A stretch of DNA of 42,146 bases from an uncultured Lachnospiraceae bacterium (GTDB taxonomy: Bacteria > Bacillota > Clostridia > Lachnospirales > Lachnospiraceae): the NCBI GenBank assembly GCA_905235845.1, contig CAJONG010000005.1, forward strand, positions 1 through 42,146, read 5' to 3'. A program made the translations under genes and the position numbers. The notes beneath the pieces were generated by a model. That model saw only the letters and a program-made list of their open reading frames with translations. It made no database searches and had not been told where the DNA came from. Positions 33,515 through 41,852 of the stretch are shown one piece after another. The first letter of the stretch is position 1; each line of letters begins with the position of its first letter.

Positions 33515-34597
33515 ATGAACAATCCAATTAAAAAAATAAATCAGACCTGTGCTGATTATAGACATATGAATGCCAAAGGAAGACGGACATTCTGGATAGA
33601 TGGTATCCTTAATAACATGCTGTATATAATCATGGCTGTATTTGTTATATATACCGCAAGCGTAAGACCTGCATTTTTGACACTGGGTTCTTTTGCCAAT
33701 CTGATCACCCAGGTTGCAGCATATCTTCCTATGGCTTTGGGAATCGGTGGATGTATCGTACTTACAGGTACCGACCTTTCTGCAGGTCGTGTGGCAGGAT
33801 TGACCGCTGCTGTATCAGCCGTTTTATTACAGGAGGCAGATTTTGCCAATAAAATGTTCAATAATTTTCCTAAGGTGACAGGATGGTGGATACTTCTCAG
33901 TATGCTTATCGTAGTCATCATAGGTGCATTTGTGGGTTTTGTAAACGGTTTCTTTGTTGCGAAGTTCAGTCTTCATCCATTTATCGTAACTCTTTCAACC
34001 CAGCTTATCACTTATGGAACGATCTTATGGTTCTTTGGACTAAACGGCAACAACGGTCAGCCCATTTCCGGCCTTAGCAAACAATATAAGGAAGTTGTAG
34101 GCGGAGAGCTTTTCAGACTTGGTAATGTGGCTGTTCCCAGATATGTGCTTTATGCAGTGATCATTGTGGCTTTAATGTGGTTCATATGGAACAAGACATC
34201 CTTTGGTAAGAACATGTTTGCACTTGGTTCTAACATGGATGCCGCAAGAGTATCAGGTGTAAATGTTTTCTGGACTACGATCATGGTTCATACCCTTGCA
34301 GGTCTGATGTATGGATATGCAGGTTTTGTTGAGGGTGTTCGAAGCGGTTCTGTTGCAGCAAGTACCGGTCTTAATGCAGAGTGTGATGCCATTGCTGCCT
34401 GCGTAATCGGCGGTGTATCCTTCGTAGGTGGTACCGGATCTATCGGCGGTATTATCTTAGGTGTATTCGTCCTTCGTATCATCTTCGTTGCCCTTACCAT
34501 GTTAGGTGTTGATTCATCATCTCTGTATATTATAAAGGGAGCCATTATCCTTTGCGCCTGCGCCCTTGATATGAGAAAGTACCTTGTAAAGAAATAA
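33515..34597 (+). CDS. mglC: Galactose-type ABC transporter permease (MglC-like)
   Basis: A 360-residue BPD_transp_2-family permease with about eight to ten membrane segments. Blocks include YLPMALGIGGCIVLTGTDLSAGR, VGFVNGFFVAKFSLHPFIVTL, the coupling segment SFGKNMFALGSNMDAARVSG, and the closing ECDAIAACVIGGVSFVGG and AIILCACALDMRKY. AAGGAGG lies 8 bases before the ATG. It forms the transmembrane channel with MglA. Confidence 0.9.
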   Translation: MNNPIKKINQTCADYRHMNAKGRRTFWIDGILNNMLYIIMAVFVIYTASVRPAFLTLGSFANLITQVAAYLPMALGIGGCIVLTGTDLSAGRVAGLTAAVSAVLLQEADFANKMFNNFPKVTGWWILLSMLIVVIIGAFVGFVNGFFVAKFSLHPFIVTLSTQLITYGTILWFFGLNGNNGQPISGLSKQYKEVVGGELFRLGNVAVPRYVLYAVIIVALMWFIWNKTSFGKNMFALGSNMDAARVSGVNVFWTTIMVHTLAGLMYGYAGFVEGVRSGSVAASTGLNAECDAIAACVIGGVSFVGGTGSIGGIILGVFVLRIIFVALTMLGVDSSSLYIIKGAIILCACALDMRKYLVKK

Positions 34598-34609
34598 AGA
34601 GAATCAATT

Positions 34610-34801
34610 ATGGAAGAGAATAAGAATCACGATACAATAGATCAGGATAACAAAGCAGATGAACAGGAAAGCCCTGCCCCTCAGCCCAGACAGCTAAGGG
34701 GTCTGTATAAAAATGTTAATATTTCAGTGAGAGCTCTGGATATTATAATTTTCACCTGCATAGCGGTAATAGTACTTGTTGTTATAATAGATTTATTATA
34801 A
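34610..34801 (+). CDS. Small membrane protein at the end of the mgl-like operon
   Basis: A 63-residue protein that starts 12 bp after mglC. Residues 1-35 are hydrophilic and acidic with a Pro-rich piece (ESPAPQPRQLRGLYKNV); residues 43-63 form one membrane helix (LDIIIFTCIAVIVLVVIIDLL) reaching the C-terminus. GAGAA lies before the ATG. The terminator follows 25 bp later, so it is clearly in the operon. It could be an accessory or regulatory subunit of the transporter, anchored with its N-terminus in the cytoplasm. Function unknown. Confidence 0.7.
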   Translation: MEENKNHDTIDQDNKADEQESPAPQPRQLRGLYKNVNISVRALDIIIFTCIAVIVLVVIIDLL

Positions 34802-34825
34802 TTTTGGTTTTCTTAAGTTCATGAA

Positions 34826-34856
34826 AGGGACAGCGCATGATACGCTGTCCCTCTTC
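34826..34856 (+). terminator. Terminator of the mgl-like operon
   Basis: AGGGACAGCG (34826-34835) pairs perfectly with CGCTGTCCCT (34843-34852) over a 7-base loop, followed by CTTCTTGTTG. Confidence 0.8.
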
Positions 34857-34967
34857 TTGTTGTAAGCATGGTAATTTCACTTCTTTAAGTGTCATTGATT
34901 GATGTGTCTTCGCATGGTATGATAAAGAACGGATTGTCGGGATATGATGTATCTGTAAAAAAGGAAA

Positions 34968-36302
34968 GTGACATTGAAGATTGATCTGCCAAAGGATGTA
35001 AAGTTCATAATAGATAAGTTACAGTCTGCGGGATACGAGGCCTATGCCGTAGGGGGCTGTGTGAGGGATTCAATCCTTGGCAGAGAGCCGGATGACTGGG
35101 ATATCACCACATCAGCGGACCCGTATGAGGTTAAGAAGCTTTTTAGACCTACCATAGATACCGGACTTCAGCATGGGACGGTGACGGTACTTAGGAATCA
35201 TGTTGGGTACGAAGTGACAACCTATCGTGTAGACGGGGCATATGAGGATGGCAGACATCCGAAGGAGGTCACTTTTACCCGTAATCTTAAGGAGGATCTC
35301 TTAAGGCGCGACTTCACCATCAATGCCATGGCATACAATGATGAGGAAGGACTAATAGATGAATACGGCGGATTAAGCGACATAGAGAATAAGATAATCC
35401 GCTGTGTGGGCGATCCGCTGGAGCGCTTCACGGAGGATGCCCTTCGTATGATGAGAGCCGTAAGATTCGCGGCACAGCTAGGCTACGAGATAGAGCCTGA
35501 GACCAGGGCAGCCATCACTAAGCTTAATACAAGGCTTAGGATGATATCCGCAGAGAGGATACAGGTAGAATTATGTAAACTAATCCTCTCTCCCAATCCC
35601 GCTCACCTGAGGGTAGCATATGAGCTTGGCATCACATCGGTTGTCCTGCCGGAGTTCGATGCCTGCATGAAGCAGGAGCAGAACCATATCCACCATTGCT
35701 ACAGCGTGGGAGAACACATCCTGCATTCCATGGAGAATATAGAGGCGGACAGGGTACTCAGATACACCATGCTTTTCCATGATATGGCCAAGCCTGCGTG
35801 TGTAACTGTGGATGAAGAGGGGCATAACCACTTCCACGGACATGATGTGAAGAGCGCAGAGATGGCTCATGGCATTATGAAGCGGCTTAAGTTCGACAAT
35901 GATACCCTTAAGCAGGTGGAGCTGCTGATACGTAACCACGACCTTAAGATAGAGGAAAGACCTAAGACCGTAAGGCGGGCCATGAATAAGTTAGGTTCGG
36001 GTATGCTGCCTAAGCTGCTTAAGGTTAAGTACGCCGATGTGATGGCCCAGTCGGATTATCTTAGAGAGGAAAAGCTTCGCAGTCTTGATAATCTTAAGAT
36101 AATATATGATAATATAGTTGCCGAGGGGCAGTGTGTGACCATAGCGGATCTTGCCGTTGACGGGAAGGATATGATTAAGCTTGGAGTTAAGCCGGGGCCT
36201 GAGATAGGCAGGATACTTGGCAGGCTGCTTGATGCGGTGATAGATGATCCGGCGCTTAATAAGAAGGATACTCTGACCAAGATAGCAAGAGAACTCATAT
36301 AA
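34968..36302 (+). CDS. cca: CCA-adding enzyme (tRNA nucleotidyltransferase) with HD domain
   Basis: A 444-residue class II tRNA nucleotidyltransferase that builds or repairs the 3' CCA end of tRNAs. The nucleotidyltransferase head has AYAVGGCVRDSILGREPDDWDI (the DxD metal site), RPTIDTGLQHGTV, and EDLLRRDFTINAMAYN, and the neck has DALRMMRAVRFAAQLG. An HD-type domain follows (HHCYSVGEHILHSM, MLFHDMAKP, HFHGHDVKSAEM). GTG at 34968 has AAGGAA too close. TTG at 34974 has better spacing (about 8 bases) and begins LKIDLPKD, so the true start may be 34974. Sequence and length are otherwise standard. Confidence 0.92.
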   Translation: MTLKIDLPKDVKFIIDKLQSAGYEAYAVGGCVRDSILGREPDDWDITTSADPYEVKKLFRPTIDTGLQHGTVTVLRNHVGYEVTTYRVDGAYEDGRHPKEVTFTRNLKEDLLRRDFTINAMAYNDEEGLIDEYGGLSDIENKIIRCVGDPLERFTEDALRMMRAVRFAAQLGYEIEPETRAAITKLNTRLRMISAERIQVELCKLILSPNPAHLRVAYELGITSVVLPEFDACMKQEQNHIHHCYSVGEHILHSMENIEADRVLRYTMLFHDMAKPACVTVDEEGHNHFHGHDVKSAEMAHGIMKRLKFDNDTLKQVELLIRNHDLKIEERPKTVRRAMNKLGSGMLPKLLKVKYADVMAQSDYLREEKLRSLDNLKIIYDNIVAEGQCVTIADLAVDGKDMIKLGVKPGPEIGRILGRLLDAVIDDPALNKKDTLTKIARELI

Positions 36303-36313
36303 GATAAAAGCAC

Positions 36314-37915
36314 ATGAATAATATAAGAAGAGACTTCAAAGCCCTGATAACTTCATATGGCAGAAAAGGTCTGTGGATATCCGTAACCGCAGTCATGACG
36401 CTTCTTATAGCCTGTGGCAGCTCTGCATCGCCTTCTGCTGCGATCAATAGCAAGGACACGGGATTTGTCGTGACCAAGGCGGGAATGTATGACAGTGAGG
36501 ATATCGACGCTCTTATAGTAGGCAGGAACGCACAGAATAAGACCATCACCTTCTATAACAGAGAGGTCAACAGGGAATATACCCTTAATTATGACGGAAC
36601 AAGCAAGATATACGATAAGTATGGCACAGCCATGTCCATGGAACAGGTGGAGGTGGGTACTATCGTGGATATCACCTTCCTTAAGACCAAGAGGCTGCTT
36701 AATTCCATGCAGGGTTCACAGGATGCATGGGAGCTTAGCGAGATTAAGGACTTCGATATCAATGAGCTTGACAACCGTATGTATGCGGCAGGAAGTAACT
36801 ACTGGTTCGATGGGAGCATTGAGGTCTATGCCGACGGTGCCGAAGCGACCCTTATGGATATCAATCCAGTGGATACCATCACCGTTCGTGGAGTGGACAG
36901 AATGGTATACTCGGTATCCATAGACGAAGGACACGGATACCTAAGACTTAAGAATGAGGAATACTTTGTTGGTGGCTGGATAGAGATCACCGGCTCGAAG
37001 ATAATCAAGACCATAGGCGAGGATATGATCATCGCCGTTCCGGTGGGTACTTATGATGTGCAGTTATCCAATAAGGGAGTGGAAGGGCTTAAGACCGTTA
37101 ATATCGACAGGAACAGGGAGACAGAGCTTGATGTTGGAGATATTCAGGTCGAAGAGCTTGTTACATACGGCAATATAATTTTCGTAGTGGAGCCCTCTAC
37201 AGCGGAGGTGTACATAGACGGCGAGACGGTGGATATAAGCAAGCCGGTAAGCGTCGAGTACGGCGTGCATCAGCTCATGGCCAGGGCAGCAGGATATCAG
37301 ACGCTTACCCAATATATCAAGGTAGGTGCCGAGAATGCCACTTTGGAGATTACTCTTGAAAAACAGGGAGACTATGAGTATACGGCTCCGATAGTGTCAC
37401 CGACAGTATCCATGGCGGTGCTTCCTTCGCCCTCACCCGTGCCCACATCCTCAGCTTCTACCAATATAGTGACGACAGGTACGACTGTAAGCGGACATAA
37501 GATAACCATAAGCGCACCCACGGGTGTGGAGGTGTACTTAGATGGCAGTTACGTGGGGATAGCTCCTGTAAGCTTCACCAAGGTAAGCGGTAAGCATGAG
37601 ATCATATTAAGGAAAGAGGGCTATGTCACGAGGAGCTATACTATTGCGGTAGATACGGAGGCGCAGGATGAGACATTCTCATTCTCAGACCTTGTACCCA
37701 ATGCAGGTACGACAGCTATTGTGACACCTACACCGACACCTACATCGGAACCGGTCGAAAGTATAACACCTACGCCCGAGCCCGTAGCTACACCTACAGC
37801 CATACCGACACCTACACCTACGCCTGAGCCTGTAGCCACACCGACTCCTATGCCCACACCGGAGCCTGCGGATACGACCCCGGAGCCCATAGCCGTTACC
37901 CCATCGCCCACATAG
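36314..37915 (+). CDS. PEGA-domain lipoprotein with Pro/Thr-rich C-terminal tail
   Basis: A 533-residue secreted lipoprotein: lipobox LIAC (Cys34) after a long n-region, a body of unknown fold (residues 50-285), PEGA repeat 1 at about 285-345 (IIFVVEPSTAEVYIDGETVD; VEYGVHQLMARAAGYQTL) and PEGA repeat 2 at about 393-450 (ISAPTGVEVYLDGSYVG; GKHEIILRKEGYVTRSYTI). The last 65 residues are a Pro/Thr/Glu/Val-rich tail (PTPTPTSEPV, PTPEPVATPT) with short repeats, as in wall-spanning linkers. PEGA domains are beta-sandwiches of surface proteins. It begins 11 bp after cca but has no clear Shine-Dalgarno. Specific role unknown. Confidence 0.75.
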   Translation: MNNIRRDFKALITSYGRKGLWISVTAVMTLLIACGSSASPSAAINSKDTGFVVTKAGMYDSEDIDALIVGRNAQNKTITFYNREVNREYTLNYDGTSKIYDKYGTAMSMEQVEVGTIVDITFLKTKRLLNSMQGSQDAWELSEIKDFDINELDNRMYAAGSNYWFDGSIEVYADGAEATLMDINPVDTITVRGVDRMVYSVSIDEGHGYLRLKNEEYFVGGWIEITGSKIIKTIGEDMIIAVPVGTYDVQLSNKGVEGLKTVNIDRNRETELDVGDIQVEELVTYGNIIFVVEPSTAEVYIDGETVDISKPVSVEYGVHQLMARAAGYQTLTQYIKVGAENATLEITLEKQGDYEYTAPIVSPTVSMAVLPSPSPVPTSSASTNIVTTGTTVSGHKITISAPTGVEVYLDGSYVGIAPVSFTKVSGKHEIILRKEGYVTRSYTIAVDTEAQDETFSFSDLVPNAGTTAIVTPTPTPTSEPVESITPTPEPVATPTAIPTPTPTPEPVATPTPMPTPEPADTTPEPIAVTPSPT

Positions 37916-38065
37916 GAAAATAATGAGGTCACTCCGTAACACAGTTTAGATATTGTCAGTATAGATTACGGTTACATAACTAGATATTGTGGTCGGCCAA
38001 ACATACACATACGGTATAGGGTTTTAAAAAATACGATAAAAAAGCCTAAAAATGGCAATTAATTG

Positions 38066-38094
38066 TTGACAAAGAATATAAAAAACGCTATATA
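38066..38094 (+). promoter_or_regulatory. Strong promoter of the HU gene
   Basis: TTGACA (38066-38071), a 17-bp spacer and TATATA (38089-38094); the start codon lies 57 bp downstream. It fits the near-consensus vegetative sigma form expected for an abundant protein. Confidence 0.85.
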
Positions 38095-38150
38095 TAGTAT
38101 AGGCGTTGGAAAACGCAGAATATAAACCGATTTATAGGAGGAGAATTTCC

Positions 38151-38423
38151 ATGAACAAGACAGAATTAGTTGATGCTATCGCTAAGTCAGCAGGTCTTAC
38201 CAAGAAGGACGCCGAGGCAGCACTCAAGGCTTTCACAGAGACTGTTACAAAGGCTCTTAAGAAGGGTGACAAGGTTCAGTTAGTTGGCTTTGGTACATTC
38301 GAGGTTACTAAGAGAGCTGCAAGAGAGGGTAGAAATCCTCAGACAGGTGCTGTTATGAAGATCAAGGCTTCTAAGGCTCCTAAGTTCAAGGCCGGCAAGG
38401 CTCTTAAGGACGCTGTTAACTAA
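38151..38423 (+). CDS. hup: HU-family DNA-binding protein
   Basis: A 90-residue HU-type nucleoid protein, a dimer that bends DNA. Family blocks: [31 protein letters not shown], and [12 protein letters not shown] (the beta-arm with the conserved Pro), ending [15 protein letters not shown]. The ATG at 38151 follows AGGAGGAG; an in-frame ATG at 38106 would add 15 residues that the family lacks. It has its own promoter and terminator and codons typical of high expression. Confidence 0.96.
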   Translation: MNKTELVDAIAKSAGLTKKDAEAALKAFTETVTKALKKGDKVQLVGFGTFEVTKRAAREGRNPQTGAVMKIKASKAPKFKAGKALKDAVN

Positions 38424-38450
38424 TATACAGCATAACAGAACGTTAAGTTC

Positions 38451-38483
38451 AGGGGTAAGTACTGAGGTACTTACCCCTTTTTT
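38451..38483 (+). terminator. Terminator of hup
   Basis: AGGGGTAAGTAC (38451-38462) pairs perfectly with GTACTTACCCCT (38467-38478) over the loop TGAG, followed by TTTTT. Confidence 0.95.
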
Positions 38484-38490
38484 GTTGATA

Positions 38491-38630
38491 TGTTATAACA
38501 CGATGTTATACAATAAATTCCGGATAAAAGCGAGGCAGGGAAGCCGAGCGCCGGAATTTATGTAATAACACGACGTTATACGGTAAATTCCGGATAAAAG
38601 CGAGGCAAGGAAGCCGAGCGCCGGAATTTA
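38491..38630. repeat. Two tandem copies of a 70-bp structured repeat
   Basis: 38491-38560 and 38561-38630 are identical except at five positions, and a third partial copy starts at 38631 (TGTTATAATACGA). Each unit has a TAACA-rich palindromic head (TGTTATAACA) and a hairpin with arms AAATTCCGG and CCGGAATTT. Inside the hairpin, GCGAGGC and GCCGAGC pair with two tandem G-A mismatches around the loop ARGGAA. The five changes lie outside the paired arms of the hairpin, mainly in the head and the loop. Confidence 0.85.
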
Positions 38631-38639
38631 TGTTATAAT
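38631..38639 (+). promoter_or_regulatory. Extended -10 promoter element at the end of the repeat array
   Basis: TGTTATAAT (38631-38639) is a perfect extended -10 (TGn plus TATAAT), formed by the first bases of the partial third repeat, 19 bp before the rqcP ATG. No good -35 is visible at 17 bp. Confidence 0.55.
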
Positions 38640-38657
38640 ACGATTGGGTGAGCGATT

Positions 38658-38897
38658 ATGAGACTAGACAAGTATCTTAAGGTATCCAGACTGATCAAGA
38701 GAAGAACGGTAGCCAATGAAGCCTGTGACGCGGGAAGAGTCATGGTCAACGGTAATGTTGCCAAGGCAGGCACCAATGTCAAAGTAGGCGATAAGATCAC
38801 CATTATGTTCGGCAATAAGGAAGTCAATGTTGAGGTTGTTGCCGTGGAAGAGACTGTTAAGAAGGAAGAAGCAGGGGGTCTGTATAAGTATATATGA
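38658..38897 (+). CDS. rqcP: S4-domain RNA-binding protein (RqcP/YabO-like)
   Basis: A 79-residue S4-domain protein: MRLDKYLKVSRLIKRRTVAN, DAGRVMVNGNVAKAGTNVKVGDKI. This is the RqcP (YabO, Hsp15-like) family, which assists RqcH in ribosome-associated quality control by stabilising the peptidyl-tRNA on split 50S subunits. The position before divIC and tilS is the conserved Firmicute order. It overlaps the next gene by 4 nt. The start is close to the promoter-like element, so the leader is short. Confidence 0.88.
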   Translation: MRLDKYLKVSRLIKRRTVANEACDAGRVMVNGNVAKAGTNVKVGDKITIMFGNKEVNVEVVAVEETVKKEEAGGLYKYI

Positions 38898-39202
38898 AGA
38901 ATAAGTATCTCATAAGAGGTTCCAAGAAGAAGCAGAACCGGGTATCGGTGATCCTCATAACGATAGTCCTTGTAATGCTCATCATAGTTGTATCCGTGGG
39001 CAAGTACAATATAAGCAAACGTCAGGCGGAGTATGACAAGAAGGAAGCCAGACTCATGGAGCAGATCGAGGAGGAGAATAAGAGAGCCGAAGAGATAGCA
39101 GAATACGAGAAGTACACCAAGACCAAGAAGTATGCGGAAGAGGTGGCCAAGGAGAAATTAGGTCTTGTGAAGGAAGATGAGATCATATTCAAGGAGGAAT
39201 AG
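38894..39202 (+). CDS. divIC: Septum formation initiator DivIC/FtsB-type protein
   Basis: A 102-residue bitopic protein. A short cytoplasmic basic N-terminus (GSKKKQNR) precedes one membrane helix (VSVILITIVLVMLIIVVSVG), followed by an extracellular coiled coil (ISKRQAEYDKKEARLMEQIEEENKRAEEI) and the conserved end KYAEEVAKEKLGLVKEDEIIF. This is the DivIC/FtsB layout, part of the divisome complex with FtsL and DivIB/FtsQ. It overlaps rqcP by 4 nt and ends 8 bp before tilS. Confidence 0.88.
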   Translation: MKNKYLIRGSKKKQNRVSVILITIVLVMLIIVVSVGKYNISKRQAEYDKKEARLMEQIEEENKRAEEIAEYEKYTKTKKYAEEVAKEKLGLVKEDEIIFKEE

Positions 39203-39210
39203 CGGGATTT

Positions 39211-40614
39211 ATGCTTAAGGGGGTCATGTATGCCTTGGATAATTTCCATATGATAGATAAGGGAGACAGCGTCGTTGCGGGAGTGTCCGGCGGCGCTGAT
39301 TCTGTTGCGCTGCTTTTACAGCTTGCAGAGTATAGGGAGCAGTCAGACTATACACTGCAGGTTTTTCATCTGAACCATATGATAAGGGATGATGCCGACA
39401 GGGACGAGATGTTTGTCAAGCAACTGTGTGAAGGACTCGGTATCCCCTTTTTTTCTGCCAGAGAGGATGTGCGGATGCGGGCGGATGAATGGCATATGTC
39501 AGTAGAGGAGGCCGGCCGCAGGATAAGATACGAGAAGATGAGGGAGCTTGGAGCGGATAAGATAGCGGTGGGTCATCATGAGGATGATCTGGCGGAGACT
39601 GTCCTTATCAATATGTGCAGGGGAACCGGACTGCACGGCATGGTGGGGATAGCACCGGTGCAGGACGATATCATAAGACCGCTCATATATATGACCAGAG
39701 GCGAGATAGAGGATTATCTTGCGGATATCGGACAGGAATACTGCATAGATGAGACCAACACTTCGATGGATTATACAAGGAATAAGCTAAGGCTTGACAT
39801 TATCCCCAGACTTAAGAGCGGCATCAACGAAAGGACTGTCAGGCATATAGCGGCTATGGCAGGGGATATGTATGAGATCGAGGAATATATAGACGAAGAG
39901 GTCAGGGAACATTATGACAGATGTGTCATAAGCGAGGAAGATGACAGCATCGTCATATCCCTTGAGAAGCTGTCAGGATCAAATCTGTTCATTAAGAGAG
40001 AATTGATGCTTAAGGCTCTGGAGAAGCTTACTCCGAGACGCAAGGATATATCAAGGGTGCATGTGGATATGATACTTGATATATGTAAGCTTAAGGGAGA
40101 GAAGAATCTTGACTTGCCCTACGACCTTAAGGTATGTAAGACCTATGACAGACTTAAGATCGCAATTGAGAATAAGACAGAGGATGGCGACAAACAAGAG
40201 TCCGAACATATGGACATCAAGGTTCCGATGCTTACCAGAGGAGAGGGCTGGACTGGGGATATAGATAAGAACACACAGATCACGATGCGTGTGATGTCTG
40301 CCGCCGGTAAGGATGATATACCCAAATTCACATATACGAAGTGGTTTGATTATGATAAAATAGACTGGTCCGGGCTGTGTATAAGGAACAGACGGCCGGG
40401 CGACTATATAACGATCAATGATAAGGGAGATAAGAAGTCCCTTCAGGATTATATGGTGAATGAGAAGATAGAGAGGAGCCTAAGAGACAGCATCCCTCTT
40501 CTTGCAGATGGCAGCCATATACTGTGGGTGATCGGGTACAGGATAAGCGAATACTATAAGTTAAGTGAGAAGAGCAAGATGATTCTTGAGGTTGAGATAA
40601 TCAAAGAAGAGTAA
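39211..40614 (+). CDS. tilS: tRNA(Ile)-lysidine synthase
   Basis: A 467-residue ATP-dependent enzyme that converts the wobble C34 of tRNA-Ile(CAU) to lysidine so it reads AUA. The PP-loop VSGGADSVAL is at residues 25-34; HLNHMIRDDADRD and AVGHHEDDLAETVLINM are the usual second and third motifs. The C-terminal TilS domain is visible as IRNRRPGDYI followed by KKSLQDYMVNEKI and LWVIGYRISEYYKL. Length is normal. It belongs to the conserved hup–rqcP–divIC–tilS–hpt–ftsH order. Confidence 0.93.
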   Translation: MLKGVMYALDNFHMIDKGDSVVAGVSGGADSVALLLQLAEYREQSDYTLQVFHLNHMIRDDADRDEMFVKQLCEGLGIPFFSAREDVRMRADEWHMSVEEAGRRIRYEKMRELGADKIAVGHHEDDLAETVLINMCRGTGLHGMVGIAPVQDDIIRPLIYMTRGEIEDYLADIGQEYCIDETNTSMDYTRNKLRLDIIPRLKSGINERTVRHIAAMAGDMYEIEEYIDEEVREHYDRCVISEEDDSIVISLEKLSGSNLFIKRELMLKALEKLTPRRKDISRVHVDMILDICKLKGEKNLDLPYDLKVCKTYDRLKIAIENKTEDGDKQESEHMDIKVPMLTRGEGWTGDIDKNTQITMRVMSAAGKDDIPKFTYTKWFDYDKIDWSGLCIRNRRPGDYITINDKGDKKSLQDYMVNEKIERSLRDSIPLLADGSHILWVIGYRISEYYKLSEKSKMILEVEIIKEE

Positions 40615-40628
40615 GAAGGAGAATCAAG

Positions 40629-41153
40629 ATGGCAGAACATGTAGAGGTCATGCTGACGGAAGAAGAAGTGGATAGGAAGATCAAGGAACTGGGCGAGAAG
40701 ATAAGCGCCGACTACGCGGGCAGGCAGGTACACCTTGTATGTGTACTCAAGGGCGGAAGCTTCTTCATGTGTGAGCTCGCCAAGAGGATCACGGTCCCGG
40801 TGTCGCTTGATTTTATGAGTGTATCAAGCTACGGTGGCGATACCAAGTCAAGCGGTGTGGTAAGGATAGTCAAGGATCTTGATGAACCCCTTAACGGCAA
40901 GGACGTGATCGTAATAGAGGATATCGTGGATTCCGGAAGGACATTAAGCTATCTGCTTGAGATGTTAAGCGACAGGAAGCCCAACAGCCTTAAGCTGTGT
41001 ACACTTCTTGACAAGCCGGAAAGAAGAGTGGTGGACGTTAAGGTGGATTACACGGGATTCGCCATTCCGGATGAATTCGTAGTAGGATACGGACTTGATT
41101 ATGACCAGAGATATCGTAATCTGCCCTATATAGGTGTTGTGAAATTTGATTAA
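40629..41153 (+). CDS. hpt: Hypoxanthine phosphoribosyltransferase
   Basis: A 174-residue type I phosphoribosyltransferase that converts hypoxanthine or guanine with PRPP to IMP or GMP. The flexible-loop segment SSYGGDTKSSGVVRIVKDL and the PRPP-binding motif VIVIEDIVDSGRTL are intact, and the end VVGYGLDYDQRYRNLPYIGV is typical. GAAGGAGAA precedes the ATG. It lies 14 bp after tilS and 29 bp before ftsH. Confidence 0.95.
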   Translation: MAEHVEVMLTEEEVDRKIKELGEKISADYAGRQVHLVCVLKGGSFFMCELAKRITVPVSLDFMSVSSYGGDTKSSGVVRIVKDLDEPLNGKDVIVIEDIVDSGRTLSYLLEMLSDRKPNSLKLCTLLDKPERRVVDVKVDYTGFAIPDEFVVGYGLDYDQRYRNLPYIGVVKFD

Positions 41154-41182
41154 AAGGAAATTATAAGGAAAAAGTATTATCA

Positions 41183-41737
41183 ATGAATAAAACCAACAGA
41201 GTATTTAATTTTTATTTTGTATTGATCCTAGTTGCTGCGCTTATGATGGTGTGGTTCGCATCCAATAAGGCGGCGGCACAGATGTATACTAAAGGTGTCT
41301 TCGAGGCGGATCTTAAGGCAGGTAAGGTCTTAAGCGTGGAGATCAACCCCAATAAGGAAGTACCCACGGGCGTGCTTGATATAGAATTCGCCAACGGTGA
41401 GCACAGAGAGCTTAACGTAACGGATGTTAATGAGATACAGGAGCTACTTAAGGGATATGATATCGATCCTGTGGTTCAGGATGTTCCGAGGGAGAGTCTT
41501 ATCATATCCTACGGTATACCGATCTTATCAATAATCGCTATCGCGGTTCTGCTCTTCTTCATGATGAATGCGGGAGCCGGCGGAGCAGGCGGCGGCAAGA
41601 TGATGAACTTCGGCAAGAGCAGAGCCAAGCTTGACACCGATACCAAGACCAAGCTTGATGATGTAGCCGGACTTAAGGAGGAGAAGGAGGATCTGGAGGC
41701 CATCGCCGCCGACGTGCTGGGCCGGGTGCTGCCGTAA
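41183..41737 (+). CDS. ftsH: ATP-dependent metalloprotease FtsH, truncated after its N-terminal part
   Basis: Residues 1-172 are normal FtsH: transmembrane segment 1 (FYFVLILVAALMMVWFA), the extracellular FtsH_ext domain, transmembrane segment 2 (ILSIIAIAVLLFFMMN), FGKSRAKL and DDVAGLKEEKEDLEA(I). Full-length FtsH would continue with about 430 to 500 residues of AAA ATPase and zinc protease. Here the frame instead reads ADVLGRVLP and stops at 41737. The change coincides with an abrupt rise in GC at about 41699. ftsH is normally essential or nearly so in this group, so a natural truncation is unlikely; an assembly join or foreign insertion is more probable. Confidence 0.9.
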   Translation: MNKTNRVFNFYFVLILVAALMMVWFASNKAAAQMYTKGVFEADLKAGKVLSVEINPNKEVPTGVLDIEFANGEHRELNVTDVNEIQELLKGYDIDPVVQDVPRESLIISYGIPILSIIAIAVLLFFMMNAGAGGAGGGKMMNFGKSRAKLDTDTKTKLDDVAGLKEEKEDLEAIAADVLGRVLP

Positions 41738-41852
41738 GGGAAAAATGTCGGCTCCACGGTTTTCCTGTTGCTTTTTGCCCCGAGCTTTGCTATATTGACT
41801 ATAATCCCGCGTTTTCCCGGCGGGATAATATGAGAGTAGGAGGGGTGTCTCC

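Noticed and set aside
38491-38630. CRISPR-like array
   Set aside because: Units are contiguous 70-bp tandem copies without unique spacers, and no cas genes are nearby.
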